Shown here piece by piece: positions 31,556-42,770 of a stretch of DNA of 64,000 nucleotides. Location of the stretch: assembly GCA_940337035.1 (NCBI GenBank), contig CALNHX010003533.1:83625-147624 (forward strand), written 5' to 3'. Below the pieces are notes generated by a model, which was not told where the DNA came from, did no database searches, and worked only from the letters and a program-made list of their open reading frames with translations. A program made the position numbers and the translations under genes. Numbering within the stretch: position 1 is the first letter of the stretch; every line of letters begins with the position of its first letter. The stretch comes from Agriotes lineatus. Lineage: Eukaryota > Arthropoda > Insecta > Coleoptera > Elateridae.

Positions 31556-34500
31556 TTACTGATATAAGTCAATTTCTGGAATCTTTAGTATTTCATTCAA
31601 TAATCTTAGCATGCATATATAAGGTATGAAGAAAGTGAAATTTACATGAGGTATGTGAAATGTTATGTTAGTTCTGGTAGGTTTTGTTGGTACTTTCAAT
31701 TTTAGCAATGATAGAAGGTAACTCTCATGTATTCTGTAATTCCATAGTTTATATCCGAAAATGAGTAATGATATATTTCTTCTATTCTCAAGACTTTGAA
31801 TTTCAAATATATTTCTCAAATAAATTGATCTGATTATCTTATAATCGGGATAGACAGAAAATTTTTTAAAGTACAAAAAACGTAAAAATTTATTTTGAAT
31901 TTTTTCAACATCTTTTATTATTCCAACTGCATGAGGGAACCATACCGTTGACGCATACTCCAGCTTCGGTCTAACCAGTGCAAAATATAATCTTTTTGCC
32001 GTTTCTATGTTTTTAAAGTTGTACGATTGTCTTATGATAAAACCCAATGACTTATAAGCACTTGACGTAATATTTTCTACGTGCCTTTTAAAACTTAACG
32101 TGGTATCATAAGTTACACCTAAATCCTTTATCAACTGTCTACGCTCCAGTGCTTCTCCATTTACTTTGTAATCAAAGATGATTGGAGTTTTGGAACGTGA
32201 AAAAGTTAGAACTGAGCACTTTGGTATGTTTAAAGGAAGTTTATTTGTATAACTCCATTCGTATAGTTGATCAATGTCATATTGCAAACTTGCGCAATCA
32301 GCAACTGATTTGATTTTGATAAACATTTTTAGATCATCGGCAAAAAGTAAAGATTTAGAGAAGGAAAAAACATCAGGCAAGTCGTTTATATATATTAAAA
32401 AGAGTAGGGGTCCCAAGTTAGAGCCTTGAGGTACGCCCGAGTTTGGTGTGAACTTGCCTGACGTATTACCATCAAATTTAACTCTGAGCGATCGCGATTT
32501 TAAATAAGAAGAAAACAAGGTTCACATACCGAAGGATAGCCCACATTCGGCAAGTTTCTCCAGTAGTATGTCATGATCGACTTTGTCAAAGGCTTTTTGA
32601 AAATCTGTATAAACTACGTCTATTTGTTCTTTTTGTTCAAGTGCATCATATATATGATTAGTAAACACGTGGAGATTTGTTACCGTGCTTTTTTTGTTGA
32701 CGAAACCGTGCTGTGCTACGTTTACAAGACATTCAACTTGAGAAAATAGCTTTTTATAAATTATTTGTTCAAATAACTTGGCTGGAGCTGAAAGTATTGC
32801 AATAGGACGATAATTGTTGACCGAAGCTTTACAGCCTGATTTGTGCATGGAATGATGATCGAATCTTTTCACTTTTCGGGGAATGTAGAATACTTGATAG
32901 CAGTGTTGAAAATGTGCAATAGTGGTTGCTCTAACCACTCGGAGCACCCTTTTAATACATATGGAGGAATCATATCTGGACCTGCTGCTTTTTTTGGTTT
33001 AAATTTTTTAATAGCTTCCCCGTATCCTTTTTTTGTGATTACATCCGTATTAAATTCATGTACATGAGTAATTACTGTATTGCCATTAGACGCGATTTTG
33101 TAGTTTGGTGAAGTATTTGAATAAACGGACTGGAAGTACTGGCCAAAAGCATCGGCAGTGGCTTTGCCCTTACATGTAGTGCCTCCATATTTTATTATTG
33201 ATTGTTTATTATTAGAAGAACTTTTGTGTTTTAAATAATCCCAAAAATTGTGCAAATCAGTGTTGATTGCATTCTTTGTTGCTACCAAGTATTCCCCATA
33301 AGCCGATTTTGTCCGAGACTTCAATTCACGTCGTATTTTTTTGTATTCCTTATCAAAAACATCTGATACAGTTCGAAGCTTACAAAGATGTTGTTTATGT
33401 TTACATAATTGGATAATTTCGTCGGTAAACCAAATAGGATATTTTATTCGCTTTTTTACAGTACTAGGAACAACAGAATCAAAAATTTGGTATAGAATAT
33501 TATATAAATTCTCTAAAGCTATATTTGGATCGCCATTGCCAATCTGCATCTCTGATAGCCAGGGCCAGAGCTAAAAAGTTACATTTTTTAAAATTGTAAT
33601 AACTGGGGCCTGCATCAGGTTTACTATTAGCACCTACAGCAAATTTTATTTCTAATATCAAAGCCGGATGGTGTAGATCATATATATAATACACATATAT
33701 TGCTAGTAGGGCCTGGAAACGTCAGAAAACATTACGGCGCCGACATAGTCTCACTTAAAGTATAACGCGTCTCGTGCGCATGCGTGACAATTCGAACTCC
33801 GCCTTTAGAAGCGAATTTTAAACTTGCCCACTTCCCTATTGGCCGGACGACGCCGCCGCGCTTGCACACAGCTCATCATTATACATTGAAGAGTTGGTTG
33901 TCTGTCTCACTTCCTTGGTGAGTTTCCCACTCATAGCCGCTAGCAATATAGTAAGTATTAGATATATGGTGTAGATAATCTTCTCTAACAAGTGGATTAT
34001 TTTCACGTACTACATTTAAATCAAAACACGATTCCTCTGATGAAATAACTAAGTCCAAGTGCGTGCAATTTAGTGAAAATAGACAGCTCTCTGTGTTTTT
34101 GATCCAAATATGCCAGATCAGTATCAGGGCCTTCTATATTCTGTAAATTGAAGTCTCCGACAAGAATAATGTTATCGTAATTACTACTTACTTTTTCTGT
34201 AATAAACTGATAAAAGCTGGAGTACCAGTCAACAGGTGAGGCTGGTGGAAAATATACATTTATTATTACGATTATTTTTCTTTTAATTTTAATTCTAAGA
34301 TAAATTGCTTCAAAGTGAGTGTTTTCAACTTTACAGAATTCTAACGTTTTATGTCTACTACTAACTGATACTAAGACGCCACCCCCTCTTGTATTGTTTG
34401 TAATACTCAGATTTCGGTCACATCTATAGGTGTCATAAAAAGAAATATCAAGCAGTTCGCCATCTGATATGTTACCTGTTAAACATGTTTCAGTTAAACA

Positions 34501-34593
34501 TATTATATCGTATTCTTGCTCCCACGATTTACTGTACAATTCGTTCAGCTTGCCCCTGAGACCCCTGCAGTTCTGATAATACACCTTAAACAT
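31556..34593 (-). pseudogene. LINE ORF2: APE endonuclease and reverse transcriptase
   Basis: N-terminal endonuclease at 34593-34021 (QNCRGLRGKL, CLTETCL, RGGGVLVSV, ILVGDFNLQN) is interrupted by the MITE at 33679-33965. Linker at 33549-32870 (PIWFTDEIIQLCKHK, KPKKAAGPDMIPPYVLK). RT at about 32890-32100: NNYRPIAILSAPAKLFEQII, TDFQKAFDKVDHDIL, GVPQGSNLGPLLFLIYINDL and SLLFADDLKMF with the FADD catalytic box. Thumb/C-terminal part to 31556 (ALVRPKLEYASTVWFP). Besides the MITE there is one frameshift near 32870 and an in-frame TGA at 32522-32524; the frame is otherwise open. The RT half beginning at 32518 has no ATG because it follows that stop. Confidence 0.88.
33679..33965. mobile_element. 287 bp MITE inside LINE endonuclease
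   Basis: Flanked by the 11 bp direct repeat ATGGTGTAGAT (33668-33678, 33966-33976). Ends are inverted repeats of about 26 bp at roughly 80% (tatataatacacatatattg, ctag against the complement of ctagcaatatagtaagtatt). The GC-rich interior is noncoding. A 9-11 bp duplication suggests a Mutator-like (MULE) origin. Confidence 0.7.
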
Positions 34594-34839
34594 AAAATAA
34601 AATAGTCTATGTCATAAGAATATTAATTTAATATAATCCCTTATTGCTAGGTTCCGTCTACTCTGCATAAACAAAAAATTTTAACTAAAAAACGGCCAAA
34701 AATCACATCCAACACCTACTTATTAAATTGAACTTAATTTAACTACTAGTGCAAGGAACGGATTGCCTGCCATAAGAGAGTACATAATACACAACCTTAA
34801 TCACAGTGTTCCAGTCTTATTTTTTCTAAATCTTCAACA

Positions 34840-36450
34840 TGTTACGGTATTAAAAGAACTTTACGACACCCACCCAAGGTGAGCATCGCACCACGGAATC
34901 AGTCCTGAAAAACTGGCACACTTGCCCTGAAATCGGTTCGAAATAGGCTAAAAGGGCCACGGCTGGGACGCTCAGGGAGTCGGGCGTGAGTCACACGATA
35001 CGTTCTGGGCAAGCGTGTGGTGGCATAATATATACAGAGTATGTCGAAATCATGAGGGCGCCACCAAGCCTGTCTTAACCCGGCTAACCGGGTCTGGACG
35101 GTTAGACGGGAGCGAAGCATGCAAAATACTCCGCCAATAGGATTACTCAAGAGTTGCAAGGTCAAATAACAATTTCGGGATTGCCTTATGCAAGGATTGT
35201 AATTAGGTGTCAATCCGACCGCGACTACGCAGCTGTCTCCCCCACCTGCACGCTCAAAGCTCCCTCGTTCCGTCGTACAAGAATCAGTACAATAAAGGGG
35301 GCGTCTATCTGTAACAGAACATGCACAAGTCGAAACAAAACAATAAATCCCTCAACTAACCAATCATGTATTGAACTTCGGGTTACAATGGGGCGGCAGA
35401 GCGCGTCGCCCTATATCTATACTTAGACTATAATTAAGGGCACCAGCTGGCACGCGCGCTCTAAACTTAGCGACAGATGTTGAACAGTAGTGAACAGTAA
35501 TGAACAGTAATGAGTAGTAATGAGTACAAATATGCTGGCGCGTCGCCTTATGCAGCGGACAGCGAAGATTGAATTAGCACTCGCGATATGGACAGTCTGC
35601 AATTCTGAAGGAATGCACCAATATGCGGGCGCGACGCCTTATGCAGCGGACAGCGAAGATTAAATTAGCACTCGCGATATGGAGAGTCTGCAATTCTGAA
35701 GGAATGCACCAATATGCTGGCGCGACGCCTTATGCAGCGGACAGCGAAGATTAAATTAGCACTCGCGATCACAGCGGTAATCAGGTTAAAGACACATACC
35801 TTAATGCGTAGGCGGCGAGGGAGCCTGGTACAGTTGAGTTGCGACAGGCTGCAGTCGTAGGTGGCAGATACCTTCGATGTTACAACGGCTGTAGGGATGA
35901 GTGCACAACCGCCTTAATGGCGACGTGAGACGCGTCCAGGACGCGTACAACGGGACGACGAAAAATGGGCCACTTTCGTTCTGCGGAACAGATCCTCGTA
36001 GGTCGAGATGAAGGGGGCACGACCCCTTACTTACGGAAGCAGGAACTGGGCTCCAAACACCCACGCTACGCCGAAGACAATTCGAAAAACTCCGACTCAC
36101 AACCACCACACGAGCGTTCTTTGCAACGGGCTGCGGACAACTGCCCAGAGGGAAGCGTTGGCAAAGGTCACCTTGGTCGCGTCCCCACGTGACTAAACCT
36201 TGGCAGCCAATCGCGGGGCGATAAAACGAAACAAGTTAATGCCGGCACCAATGGCATCACGCCTCGACGGCGTGCTTTCTAGGAAATTCGGAATTCGGAA
36301 AAACGCCATCAGAGGGGAGCTCCAACCGACGAAAAATACTGCTTTTGGAGCTAAATATGTGCGACATCGTGATTCTAGAATTAGGCGATGGAGCCAAATA
36401 AAGAACTAAAAGGGCTTAGCATACGGGCACGCTGCCCCAAAGCCCAGGCG
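34840..36450. other. GC-rich foreign block between LINE ORF2 and ORF1
   Basis: ORF1 and ORF2 of such LINEs normally lie close together, but here 1.9 kb separates them and base composition is clearly richer in G+C. The block opens with TGTTACGGTATT, has an AATAAAG at about 36396 and a 91 bp tandem array. Its open frames carry no recognised domain. It may be a solo LTR or other insertion; exact ends are uncertain. Confidence 0.4.
35520..35775. repeat. 91 bp tandem repeat, 2.8 copies
   Basis: The unit containing tatgctggcgcg, gccttatgcagcggacagcg and aattagcactcgcgat starts at 35531, 35622 and 35713, a period of 91 bp, with few differences between copies. Confidence 0.85.
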
Positions 36451-36473
36451 GCTATTTAAAATACCAAAATGAC

Positions 36474-37160
36474 CTAACAAACAGTCTTGTTGGAGTATAT
36501 CTGACCCTTTTTCTTCAGATAAATGATGCCGTCCCGGGTCCATACATCTCGATACCCAAAGCGTGATGCAGCTTCTTTAAATAGAGACAACCTTGTACGC
36601 GTTAAGTCTTCCTTAATTACAGTTCCGCTTCCTTTGAGCATTTTCCTATTTTTTAAGACTTCATGTCTGTAGCGATAACTGCAGAATTTTACGATAATAG
36701 GCCTGGGTTTTACTCGTCCGGTTTTGTCGCGGTTATCACTAACCTTGCCCGTGCGGTGCGCTCTTTCTATTGCATTGATGTCGATTTTGCATTTTAATTT
36801 CGTATTAAATAAATTAACAAGGACATCATCCAGATCTTCGCCAGCTTCTTCACGTATACCGAAAATTCTTAAACAGTTCCTTCTGGAGTATTGTTCCTGA
36901 TCATCTAATTTCTTATTTAAACTAACAATTTCCAGTTTGGCCTCTTTTAATTCACTGCTAACAGCTGCAATTTCTTTGGTGCATTTTTCAATAGCTAGGG
37001 CTACCGCTTTTTCAACTGATGCATTGATACTACTCTCCAATTTGTCCCAAAATTCCTTGTTTTGAAGAATGTTGCTCACGCTTGCATTGATGATCCCCTT
37101 CAGTTCCTCCTTATCTTCCCTCGTCAGCATTTTAATTAATTTTCTTAAATGAATAAGCAT
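36474..37160 (-). CDS. LINE ORF1p: coiled coil plus RRM-like domain
   Basis: 228-codon open frame. Residues about 30-85 are helix-rich with heptad-like Leu/Ile/Val (SSELKEAKLEIVSLNKKLDD), then QYSRRNCLRIFGI, RAHRTGK, RPIIVKFCSYRYR and a C-terminal SRFGYRDVWTRDGIIYLKKK. This is the trimerising nucleic-acid-chaperone layout of L1-type ORF1p seen in several arthropod LINEs; such proteins coat the LINE RNA. The Met at residue 11 (MLTREDKEEL) is an alternative start. The frame is intact although ORF2 is broken. It lies about 80 bp downstream of the monomer array. Confidence 0.8.
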   Translation of the reverse strand: MLIHLRKLIKMLTREDKEELKGIINASVSNILQNKEFWDKLESSINASVEKAVALAIEKCTKEIAAVSSELKEAKLEIVSLNKKLDDQEQYSRRNCLRIFGIREEAGEDLDDVLVNLFNTKLKCKIDINAIERAHRTGKVSDNRDKTGRVKPRPIIVKFCSYRYRHEVLKNRKMLKGSGTVIKEDLTRTRLSLFKEAASRFGYRDVWTRDGIIYLKKKGQIYSNKTVC

Positions 37161-37239
37161 GTATCAATGTCATCCAATTTGCACTAGGTCGGAATGGTGT
37201 ATGTGTTATAACCAGGTCACAACTTTGTGCCGATAAACT

Positions 37240-38905
37240 GTTGCGCCAGCATGTGCATACCGATTCTCTGCGAGCAGCCTCCGTTTATTTTGCATTTAAA
37301 CTCATATACAGTGCCGTACACGGCTTCTCTGCGAGCAGCCTCTGTTTATTTTGCATTTAAACTCATATACAGTGCCGTACACGGCTTCTCTGCGAGCAGC
37401 CACGTTTATTTTGCATCTAAACTCATATACAGTATCGTACACGGCTTCTCTGCAAGCAGCCACGTTTGTTTTCCATTCAAATTCACATACAGTGCCGTAC
37501 ACGGCTTCTCTGCGAGCAGCCACGTTTATTTTGCATCTAAATTCTTATACAGTGTCCTACACGACTTCTCTGTGAGTAGCCTGTTTATTTTTCATTTAAA
37601 CTCATATACAGTGCCGTACACGGCTTCTCTGTGAGCGGCCTTTGTTTGTTTTGCATTTAAATTCATATACAGTGCCGTACACGGCTTCTCTGCGAGCAGC
37701 CAAGTTTATTTTGCATCTAAACTCTTATACAGTGTCCTACACGGCTTCTCTGCGAGTAGCCACGTTTGTTTTGCATTCAAATTCACATATAGTGCCGTAC
37801 ACGGCTTCTCTGCGAGCAGCCTGTTTATTTTGCATTTAAATTCATATACAGTGCCGTACACGGCTTCTCTGCGAGCAGCCTTTGTTTGTTTTGCATTTAA
37901 ACTCATATACAGTGCCGTATACGGCTTCTCTGCGAGCAGCCTTTGTTTATTTTGCATTTAAACTCTTATACAGTGCCGTACACGGCTTCTCTGCAAGCAG
38001 CCACGTTTATTTTGCATTTAAACTCATATACCGTCCGTACACGGTTTCTCTGCGAGCAACCTGTGTTTATTTTGCATTTAAACTCATATACAGTGCCGTA
38101 CACGGCTTCTCTGCGAGCAGCCACGTTTATTTTGCATCTAAACTCATATACAGTGTCGTACACTGCTTCTCTGCAAGCAGCCACGTTTGTTTTGCATTCA
38201 AATTCACATACAGTGCCGTACGCGGCTTCTCTGCGAGCAGCCACGTTTATTTTGCATCTAAACTCTTATACAGTGTCCTACGCGGCTTCTCTGTGAGTAG
38301 CCACGTTTGTTTTGCATTCAAATTCACATACAGTGCCGTACACGGCTTCTCTGCGAGCAGTAACGTTTATTTTGCATCTAAACTCTTATACAGTGTCCTA
38401 CACGGCTTCTCTGCGAGCAGCCTGTTTATTTTGCCTTTAAACTCATATAGTGTCGTAGAGTCCTCTCAACGTAAGATAGGGACAGGCACGTCACAGTTCG
38501 GCTGCGCGGATTTTTGTTACGTCACGCGCCTCAAGAATTGGCAGTGGCGTACACGGATACAAGTGAACTCATCGCGTATCCTATCAACTACTAAACCCCC
38601 TGGTAACAGGACGCCTATTTAAAAACGTGCCGTTGCTAAGTAACCATTGCCCATCGGGATAATCGCCAAACCACTGCGCACCCTGGCAATGATGACGTGC
38701 CTGTCCCTATCTTACGTTGGGCGGACTCTACACGGCTTCTCTGCGAGCAGCCTTTGTTTTGCATTTAAACTCATATACAGTGTCGCATAAGGCTTCTCTG
38801 CGAGCAGTCTTTGTTAGTTTTGCAATTAAATACATATACAGTGCCGTACTCGGCCTCGCTGCGAGACGCCTTGTGTGTTTTACAATTAAACTCGCATACT
38901 CTTGT
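37240..38905 (-). repeat. 60 bp tandem monomers, about 23 copies
   Basis: The unit (plus strand) runs cggcttctctgcgagcagcc, then gtttattttgcatttaaact and catatacagtgccgtaca. Copies start about every 60 bp from 37261 to 38403, are interrupted by the MITE at 38458-38728, and continue with three more diverged copies to about 38905. Because unit length is a multiple of three, long apparent reading frames appear on both strands; they are artefacts. The array lies directly upstream of the LINE ORF1, where promoter monomers occur in some other LINEs. Confidence 0.9.
38458..38728. mobile_element. 271 bp MITE in monomer array, TA target
   Basis: Inverted ends of about 38 bp (caacgtaagatagggacagg then cacgtca) with two or three mismatches, flanked by duplicated TA (38456-38457, 38729-38730). 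The interior is noncoding. Consistent with a Tc1/mariner-type MITE. Removing it restores a normal 60 bp monomer. Confidence 0.85.
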
Positions 38906-38939
38906 CTGGTACACCCACGTGTGAATCCCACGCGTGTGT

Positions 38940-39480
38940 AATATATTTGTCGTAGTTTAGCTAGAACTAATTTTGTCTTGTTGTACGCCTCAGTATGCGT
39001 CGTAATTTTTAGGTAAAGCTCTTCCCAGCTGGGTGTATCCCATAAGTAGTTAGTACAGATTGTTATACGTGCCGATCACGTCGGTACCATGTAAGCTGTT
39101 AGTTGGTCATGTGAAGTGGCCCAATAGACGTATTAACTGTACCGTCGTATGATTTTTCCCTTTGTGTCTTGTGCATGTTAGTTTACAGGGTGACTGAGTC
39201 ACTATGTTACGATCGATGTAAGGTGAGGCCCGGACGTGGTAGAAGCGCGCTGCAGGTAGGTTGTTGCGTTTGTCGCTGCACTGTGGCTTCCAGAAATAGT
39301 TATTTGAGTATTTTCGGCCCTCAAGGTCCAGTTGAACGTGGGTCTTCTGATTTGGATCTTGTGGCACCCATTTATTTGGTAACACCCAATATATTGCAAT
39401 GGCTTAATGTTTCGACACCATAAGTATTTAATTCGATTGCCCTGCTCTGCTAGCTGTAAGTAATTATTTCTTATTTATCA
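38940..39480 (+). repeat. Old retroelement-like repeat B, copy 1 (right half)
   Basis: Matches about 54540-54990: caatagacg(a)gta, caggta(a/g)gtt, cctcaaggtccagttgaacg / ccttcaaggttcggttaaat, then gatttggatcttgtggcacc / gattggaccttgtggcgccc. No coding content. Both copies end with a gtaagt splice-donor-like sequence, as in a retroelement leader. Confidence 0.55.
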
Positions 39481-40865
39481 ATTAATTTCAAATAATTTCT
39501 ACTTGAAAAGTACTATTGCCATGAAAACTCAATCAGGGTTAGGTTCATTTATCTAGTTGTCTTATTTTTACTTGTAAAATATTTAGAATATAAATCTCAA
39601 TTGTCAAATGACCTTAAATGTCACTGATCTTGACTGCATTCAAAATAATTCTTCTACTTGTAATCAGATACGACCAACGTACACTGTTTTCAATATTATT
39701 ATGATGTATGACATTCTCTATCTTTTATAGTAAGTATTAACTATTTTAATTATTGCAAGTAATAAATATTGTTCATATACTTCAATTTTATTCTAGGCTA
39801 AACTAATAACCAACCTTATTGACGCCATTAATTACACATCCAGCACCACAGACCCCTTTGTACAATCAGTCACCACACGATCACGTCCAACTGCAAGTAA
39901 CTGTCCAACCAATTTACAGCCGTCAAATCTTCTATAAAAACCTCAAAGTAGTCGAAGAATCCAACCTCTGTTCAACCAAAAACTGTACCCGTCAATCCAC
40001 ATATCACTCCTTCAAAATCCTCTTCTACCAGTAAACTATTCTTGTTATATTCCAAATTAATACCATTTCCTTGCAGGCTCAACGTCCCGATGATCTGTCC
40101 TCTGCATGAAGACGAAGCACCCCAATATAGCCAATCACTCAGAATGATTCCCAAGTAGATACATCAGTCCTCCATAAATGACTCCTACACCTGCAGTACT
40201 CCGCACCAGTCAAATCCTTTTTATTTCTTTTTTTTTAATTGTATCAACTCCAATAAAGCAGCCCAATCCAAATCTTATATTTTTAGTTATTATAAAATGT
40301 TCTTCATCCAATTAAAATTGTTATTATCAAAGATCTTCTTTAATTGAGACATCTGTTACTCGTACACCATTATGATTATATTTCACATTATTTAAACTTC
40401 GTAGATTTATTTACTCACTGTTCTTATTATGCCAGTAACATTTTTATATATAAAACAGTAAAGTTTTCAACATTTTATTAATATCCAAAATATTATGTTA
40501 CATTTTTCAAAATTTGTTATTCTCCATTCAAAACAACTCTCTTAACTACCGTATTTTCATTATTGATGCTTACTATATTAAAATATACATTTGATACCTA
40601 CATACTTTATCTTTTAATATTTTAATTTGGTCTGTCGTATCTGATATCGTAGTAAATAATTTCTATCTTTTAACATCTTACTTTATAAATTAAACTATAT
40701 GAAATTTATTCTTTCCATTCTCATTTCTTTAAAATTTTATCTCTATTTAAAAAATGTAATTCAAATAACTTTTTATATTCTAAACTTTTGCAAAGACTGA
40801 CTACAATGCTTTACCAAATCTTTTTATCGTATTGATCATCAAACTATATCCACTATTATGATATA
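39481..40865. other. AT-rich noncoding
   Basis: About 1.4 kb with no supported gene or recognised repeat; the 71-codon frame at 39819 looks random. Confidence 0.55.
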
Positions 40866-40871
40866 ACAATA

Positions 40872-41551
40872 TACAGGCTGTTTCCTAAAAAACGCCGCAA
40901 CCCATAACTCCGTTGTTTTAAATTTTAGACCCAATAAACTATATATATTCTTAAATGGCAAGACAAGAGCTACCTTTTGACATCGCCCGTTCGTAAATAT
41001 CTTTTAACTGCTTTGAGCAACGATGTTCAACTTTTTTATTTTAAGTAGAGTATCCTGTATATTTTTACATATTTGGATTCAAGATGAAATTCTGCATGCA
41101 GTAGTATGCTTCATTTGTTTTTTGGACACTTAGAAATGTATAAAATAATTTTTTAATATTGCATGTAGACAGTCGTACAGTACCATACAATTTTCAAGTG
41201 TGCCGTGGAAAACAATCAGAATGTTGAAATCTTTTATTGGAAACAAATTTAAACAAAACTACAAAACGTATCTACAAGTATTGCTCAAACTGACCGCCAC
41301 CTTGTTGAACACACAACTGACATCTTCCTAGTTACTCCATTGGTCGCATTCAATATCAAATTGGGAGGTATTTCGTGACAAGCCTTGATATAATCCTCTG
41401 CCTCAAAATCTTCATTTTCTGGATGTGTTAGATAAACACGATCTTTAAGATAACCCGAAAACCAAAAATCTAGGGGCTTAAGATCGGGCGAACGCGCAGG
41501 CCACCGAACTGGTCCATGCGTTCCAATTTGATACTGTAACAAACACATCAA
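40872..41551 (-). pseudogene. Mariner-type transposase fragment
   Basis: A terminus-like TACAGGCTGTTTCCTAA lies at 40872. On the minus strand 41551-41285 reads GTHGPVRWPARSPDLKPLDF and SGYLKDRVY, the conserved block around the third catalytic position in the DUF4817/DDE_3 branch of Tc1/mariner transposases. The C-terminus QQGGGQFEQYL appears in a second frame. The right end is lost and the fragment abuts the Jockey-like RT. Confidence 0.7.
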
Positions 41552-41569
41552 CCACTAGCAGGAAGTAAG

Positions 41570-42450
41570 ATGAAAGCAACCTCTCCTAACGAACTAGCCT
41601 CCAGTAAACAAAACTCCAGAAGATAAAATAACCAACTTAATAATTAAAAATTTAACACGACTCTGGCATACTTAGCCACCATGTTTAACTCATGCCTGAG
41701 AATTGGTTATTTCCCCAACAAATGGAAGCATGCGATAATACTGATGTTTTCTAAGCCAGAGAAAAACAAGAAAGAACTTACTAGCTACAGACCTATTAGC
41801 CTGCTATCCACCATCTCCAGTTTTTGAAAAAGTAATCTATATTAGGCTCAGCGATGAAGTTACCAGACTCCAGTTACTTTCAACATTTCAGATTGGGTTT
41901 AGAAAGGGGCATTCTACTTGTCATCAACTGCAAAGAATCGTCGAAACAATAGAGAAAGGGTATGAGAGCAAACAATATACAGCAGCATTATTTATAGATT
42001 TAGCTCAAGCCTTCGATCGGGTGTGGTTCGAAGGCCTTAAATACAAAATTTCTCGTCTATTAATCCCGGAATACTTAAAAGCTATTCTATTTTCGTACCT
42101 TCAAAACTGTTCCTTTGCAGTTAAAATTCATACAACTATTTCCTCGACAAGAAATATTAGAGCAGGAGCGCCACAGGGAAGTATTTTGGGCCCATTTTAT
42201 TTAATATCTTCATTCGCGATATGCCCAACACTAATGTAGACCTTGCATTATTTGCCGATAGTACTGTTTTGCTGACTAAGAATGAAAATCTAGTAGAAGT
42301 GATTCTTCAACTTCAAATCGGCACGAACACGATAGCGAGATGTTTCAAGCATTAGAATTTAACTATAAATCATGGCAAGTGTGTGGCAAAGATAATAACA
42401 ATTAATAATAATACCATAACATGGAATAATTCTGCAGAAGCGGTGAAGTA
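41570..42450 (+). pseudogene. Jockey-like LINE RT
   Basis: Plus-strand frames read FNSCLRIGYFPNKWKHAII, SYRPISLLSTIS, LSTFQIGFRKGHSTCHQL, FIDLAQAFDRVWFEGL, RAGAPQGSILGPF and LALFADSTVLL, which are RT motifs 1-5 of the Jockey clade. The catalytic FADD is altered to FADS and frameshifts occur near 41827 and 42205. Its start (SPNELA...) is where the linker at 29160-30412 should continue, so both are probably one copy. Confidence 0.75.
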
Positions 42451-42543
42451 CAGTCGTGTTCATTAAAGTGTTGTACAGCATCTGTGCTTTACGAGTATAA
42501 ATTAATTACACAAAGTTAAAAAGGGTGTTGTATACACATATAC
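42451..42543. other. Short noncoding flank of gypsy element 2
   Basis: Holds acagtcgtgttcattaaagt, whose core cagtcgtgttcat recurs at about 49353 in the same orientation; origin unknown. Confidence 0.4.
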
Positions 42544-42770
42544 TGCAGGTCTGCTGAGCTTTTCTTCATAAGTAAACACGTAAACGATTGTTTAAATTAT
42601 TTATTCACACATAAGAACATAACCTTAAATATGTACCGTAACATAAGAACTTTTAAAACAGACAGACAGTTTTGCGCGCGACAGACTTTTAACTTCTTCC
42701 GCTACTCCAGCGCCATCAAACAGTTAACATACACATTATAACCCGCGTAAATTTGAATTCTATGCCTACA
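42544..42770 (-). repeat. 3' LTR (gypsy element 2)
   Basis: 227 bp; plus-strand start TGCAGGTCTGCTGAGC, end TATGCCTACA. Confidence 0.92.

Larger units (their letters stand above)
31106..38905 (-). mobile_element. Non-LTR retrotransposon with ORF1, ORF2 and 5' monomers
   Basis: Read on the minus strand: 60 bp tandem monomers (38905-37240), short leader, ORF1 (37160-36474), GC-rich foreign block, ORF2 (34593-31556), 3' UTR and a tail of (AAAT)n (31111-31140). Two MITEs (33679-33965, 38458-38728) and the GC-rich block interrupt it. ORF1 of the coiled-coil plus RRM type together with an APE endonuclease/RT ORF2 fits the CR1/Nimb/Daphne-like part of arthropod LINEs; the exact clade is not determined. 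Confidence 0.75.

Noticed and set aside
34899..36409. Several 60-104 codon frames in the GC-rich block
   Set aside because: GC-rich DNA opens frames on both strands; none has recognisable motifs or agrees between the tandem units.
37240..38445. Regularly spaced repeats resembling a CRISPR array
   Set aside because: Whole units repeat without unique spacers, there are no cas genes, and the context is eukaryotic.
37240..38622. Long open frames on both strands through the 60 bp repeats, coding Tyr/Ser-rich repetitive peptides
   Set aside because: The monomer length is divisible by three, so any stop-free phase stays open; several phases on both strands are open equally and none has a plausible start or domain.
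39819..40034. 71-codon frame, Thr/Ser/Pro-rich
   Set aside because: No motif, no start context and an AT-rich noncoding environment.
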